Below are positions 24,671-24,777 of a DNA stretch of 24,777 nucleotides, piece after piece. How positions within the stretch are numbered: the stretch's first letter is position 1; each line of letters opens with the position of its first letter. Position numbers and translations under genes: made by a program. The notes beneath the pieces were generated by a model. That model did no database searches and was not told the origin of the DNA. It saw nothing but the letters and a program-made list of their open reading frames with translations. Source of the DNA: JBIKVP01 sp044356745 (GTDB lineage Bacteria; Pseudomonadota; Alphaproteobacteria; Rhizobiales; Beijerinckiaceae); contig JBIKVP010000025.1 in NCBI GenBank assembly GCA_044356745.1, forward strand, positions 1-24,777. Reading direction: 5' to 3'.

Positions 24671-24777
24671 TTATACCCCTCACATTTGAAGAGTTGGTGT
24701 CTGAAGTATTTTGAAGTTATCGGATAGGCGGTCAACCCATAATCGTGCTTTTTGCGGAAAAGTGGTATTCAGGAAGC
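24671..24777 (-). mobile_element. IS630-like element end, inverted copy
   Basis: This is an exact 107-base reverse complement of 18-124. It encodes the same transposase C-terminus on the minus strand with its stop at 24680-24682. The bases just inside the two copies differ, which places the IS boundary at or near the TA in GGGGTATAA. The window ends inside the element. Confidence 0.6.

Noticed and set aside
18..24777. Composite transposon bounded by inverted IS copies
   Set aside because: The cargo is core housekeeping genes with uniform character; an assembly break or independent IS insertions explain the ends better.
1..24777. CRISPR array, prophage, toxin-antitoxin or defence system
   Set aside because: No regularly spaced repeats, integrase, phage structural genes or recognisable toxin pairs were found on either strand.

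Overview
The window looks like a housekeeping segment of an alphaproteobacterial chromosome with moderate GC, judged by eye. Protein flavours typical of that class include DUF2244, a MotA/ExbB-type channel paired with an OmpA-domain protein, a CxxC-bearing YbbN-like thioredoxin, class 2 PyrD, an sdhC-D-A cluster and a short CpoB/YbgF. A CtrA-type box at the ftsK promoter supports the same assignment. Hyphomicrobiales (Rhizobiales) is the best guess at order level; this is inference, not proof.

Both ends carry the same sequence in opposite orientation: bases 18-124 are the exact reverse complement of 24671-24777. The repeat encodes the C-terminus of what looks like an IS630-family transposase. 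The window therefore probably lies between two inverted copies of one insertion sequence, or is a contig that broke at a multicopy IS. The cargo is ordinary core genes, so I do not read it as a composite transposon.

Layout. 305-1318 (+): cpoB/ybgF, cut off from the rest of tol-pal by the IS end. 1332-7102 (-): DUF2244 protein, ftsK with a well-formed CtrA-type promoter, and a two-gene operon for an OmpA-domain protein and its MotA/TolQ/ExbB-like channel. 7315-9129 (+): a universal stress protein, tRNA-Trp and pyrD. 9135-13536 (-): histidine phosphatase, fabI, a soluble PhoR-like histidine kinase translationally coupled to a flippase-like membrane protein, and an SRPBCC protein. 13868-20341 (+): a long co-directional run of a YbbN-like thioredoxin, pabB-pabA-pabC (complete p-aminobenzoate branch of folate synthesis, ATGA overlaps) and sdhC-sdhD-sdhA with no sdhB. 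20350-20802 (-): queF. 20957-22234 (+): eno. 22268-23821 (-): murJ. The right edge holds a small secreted protein, a strong hairpin and a short hypothetical ORF next to the IS.

Themes. Envelope and division functions (CpoB, OmpA/MotA pair, FtsK, MurJ, flippase) are mixed with central metabolism (PyrD, FabI, Pab, Sdh, Eno). I found no CRISPR array, prophage, toxin-antitoxin pair or defence island. The most informative non-coding signals are the CtrA-type ftsK promoter, a 19-bp perfect palindrome just upstream of the thioredoxin operon, and perfect hairpins after fabI and after the small secreted protein gene.
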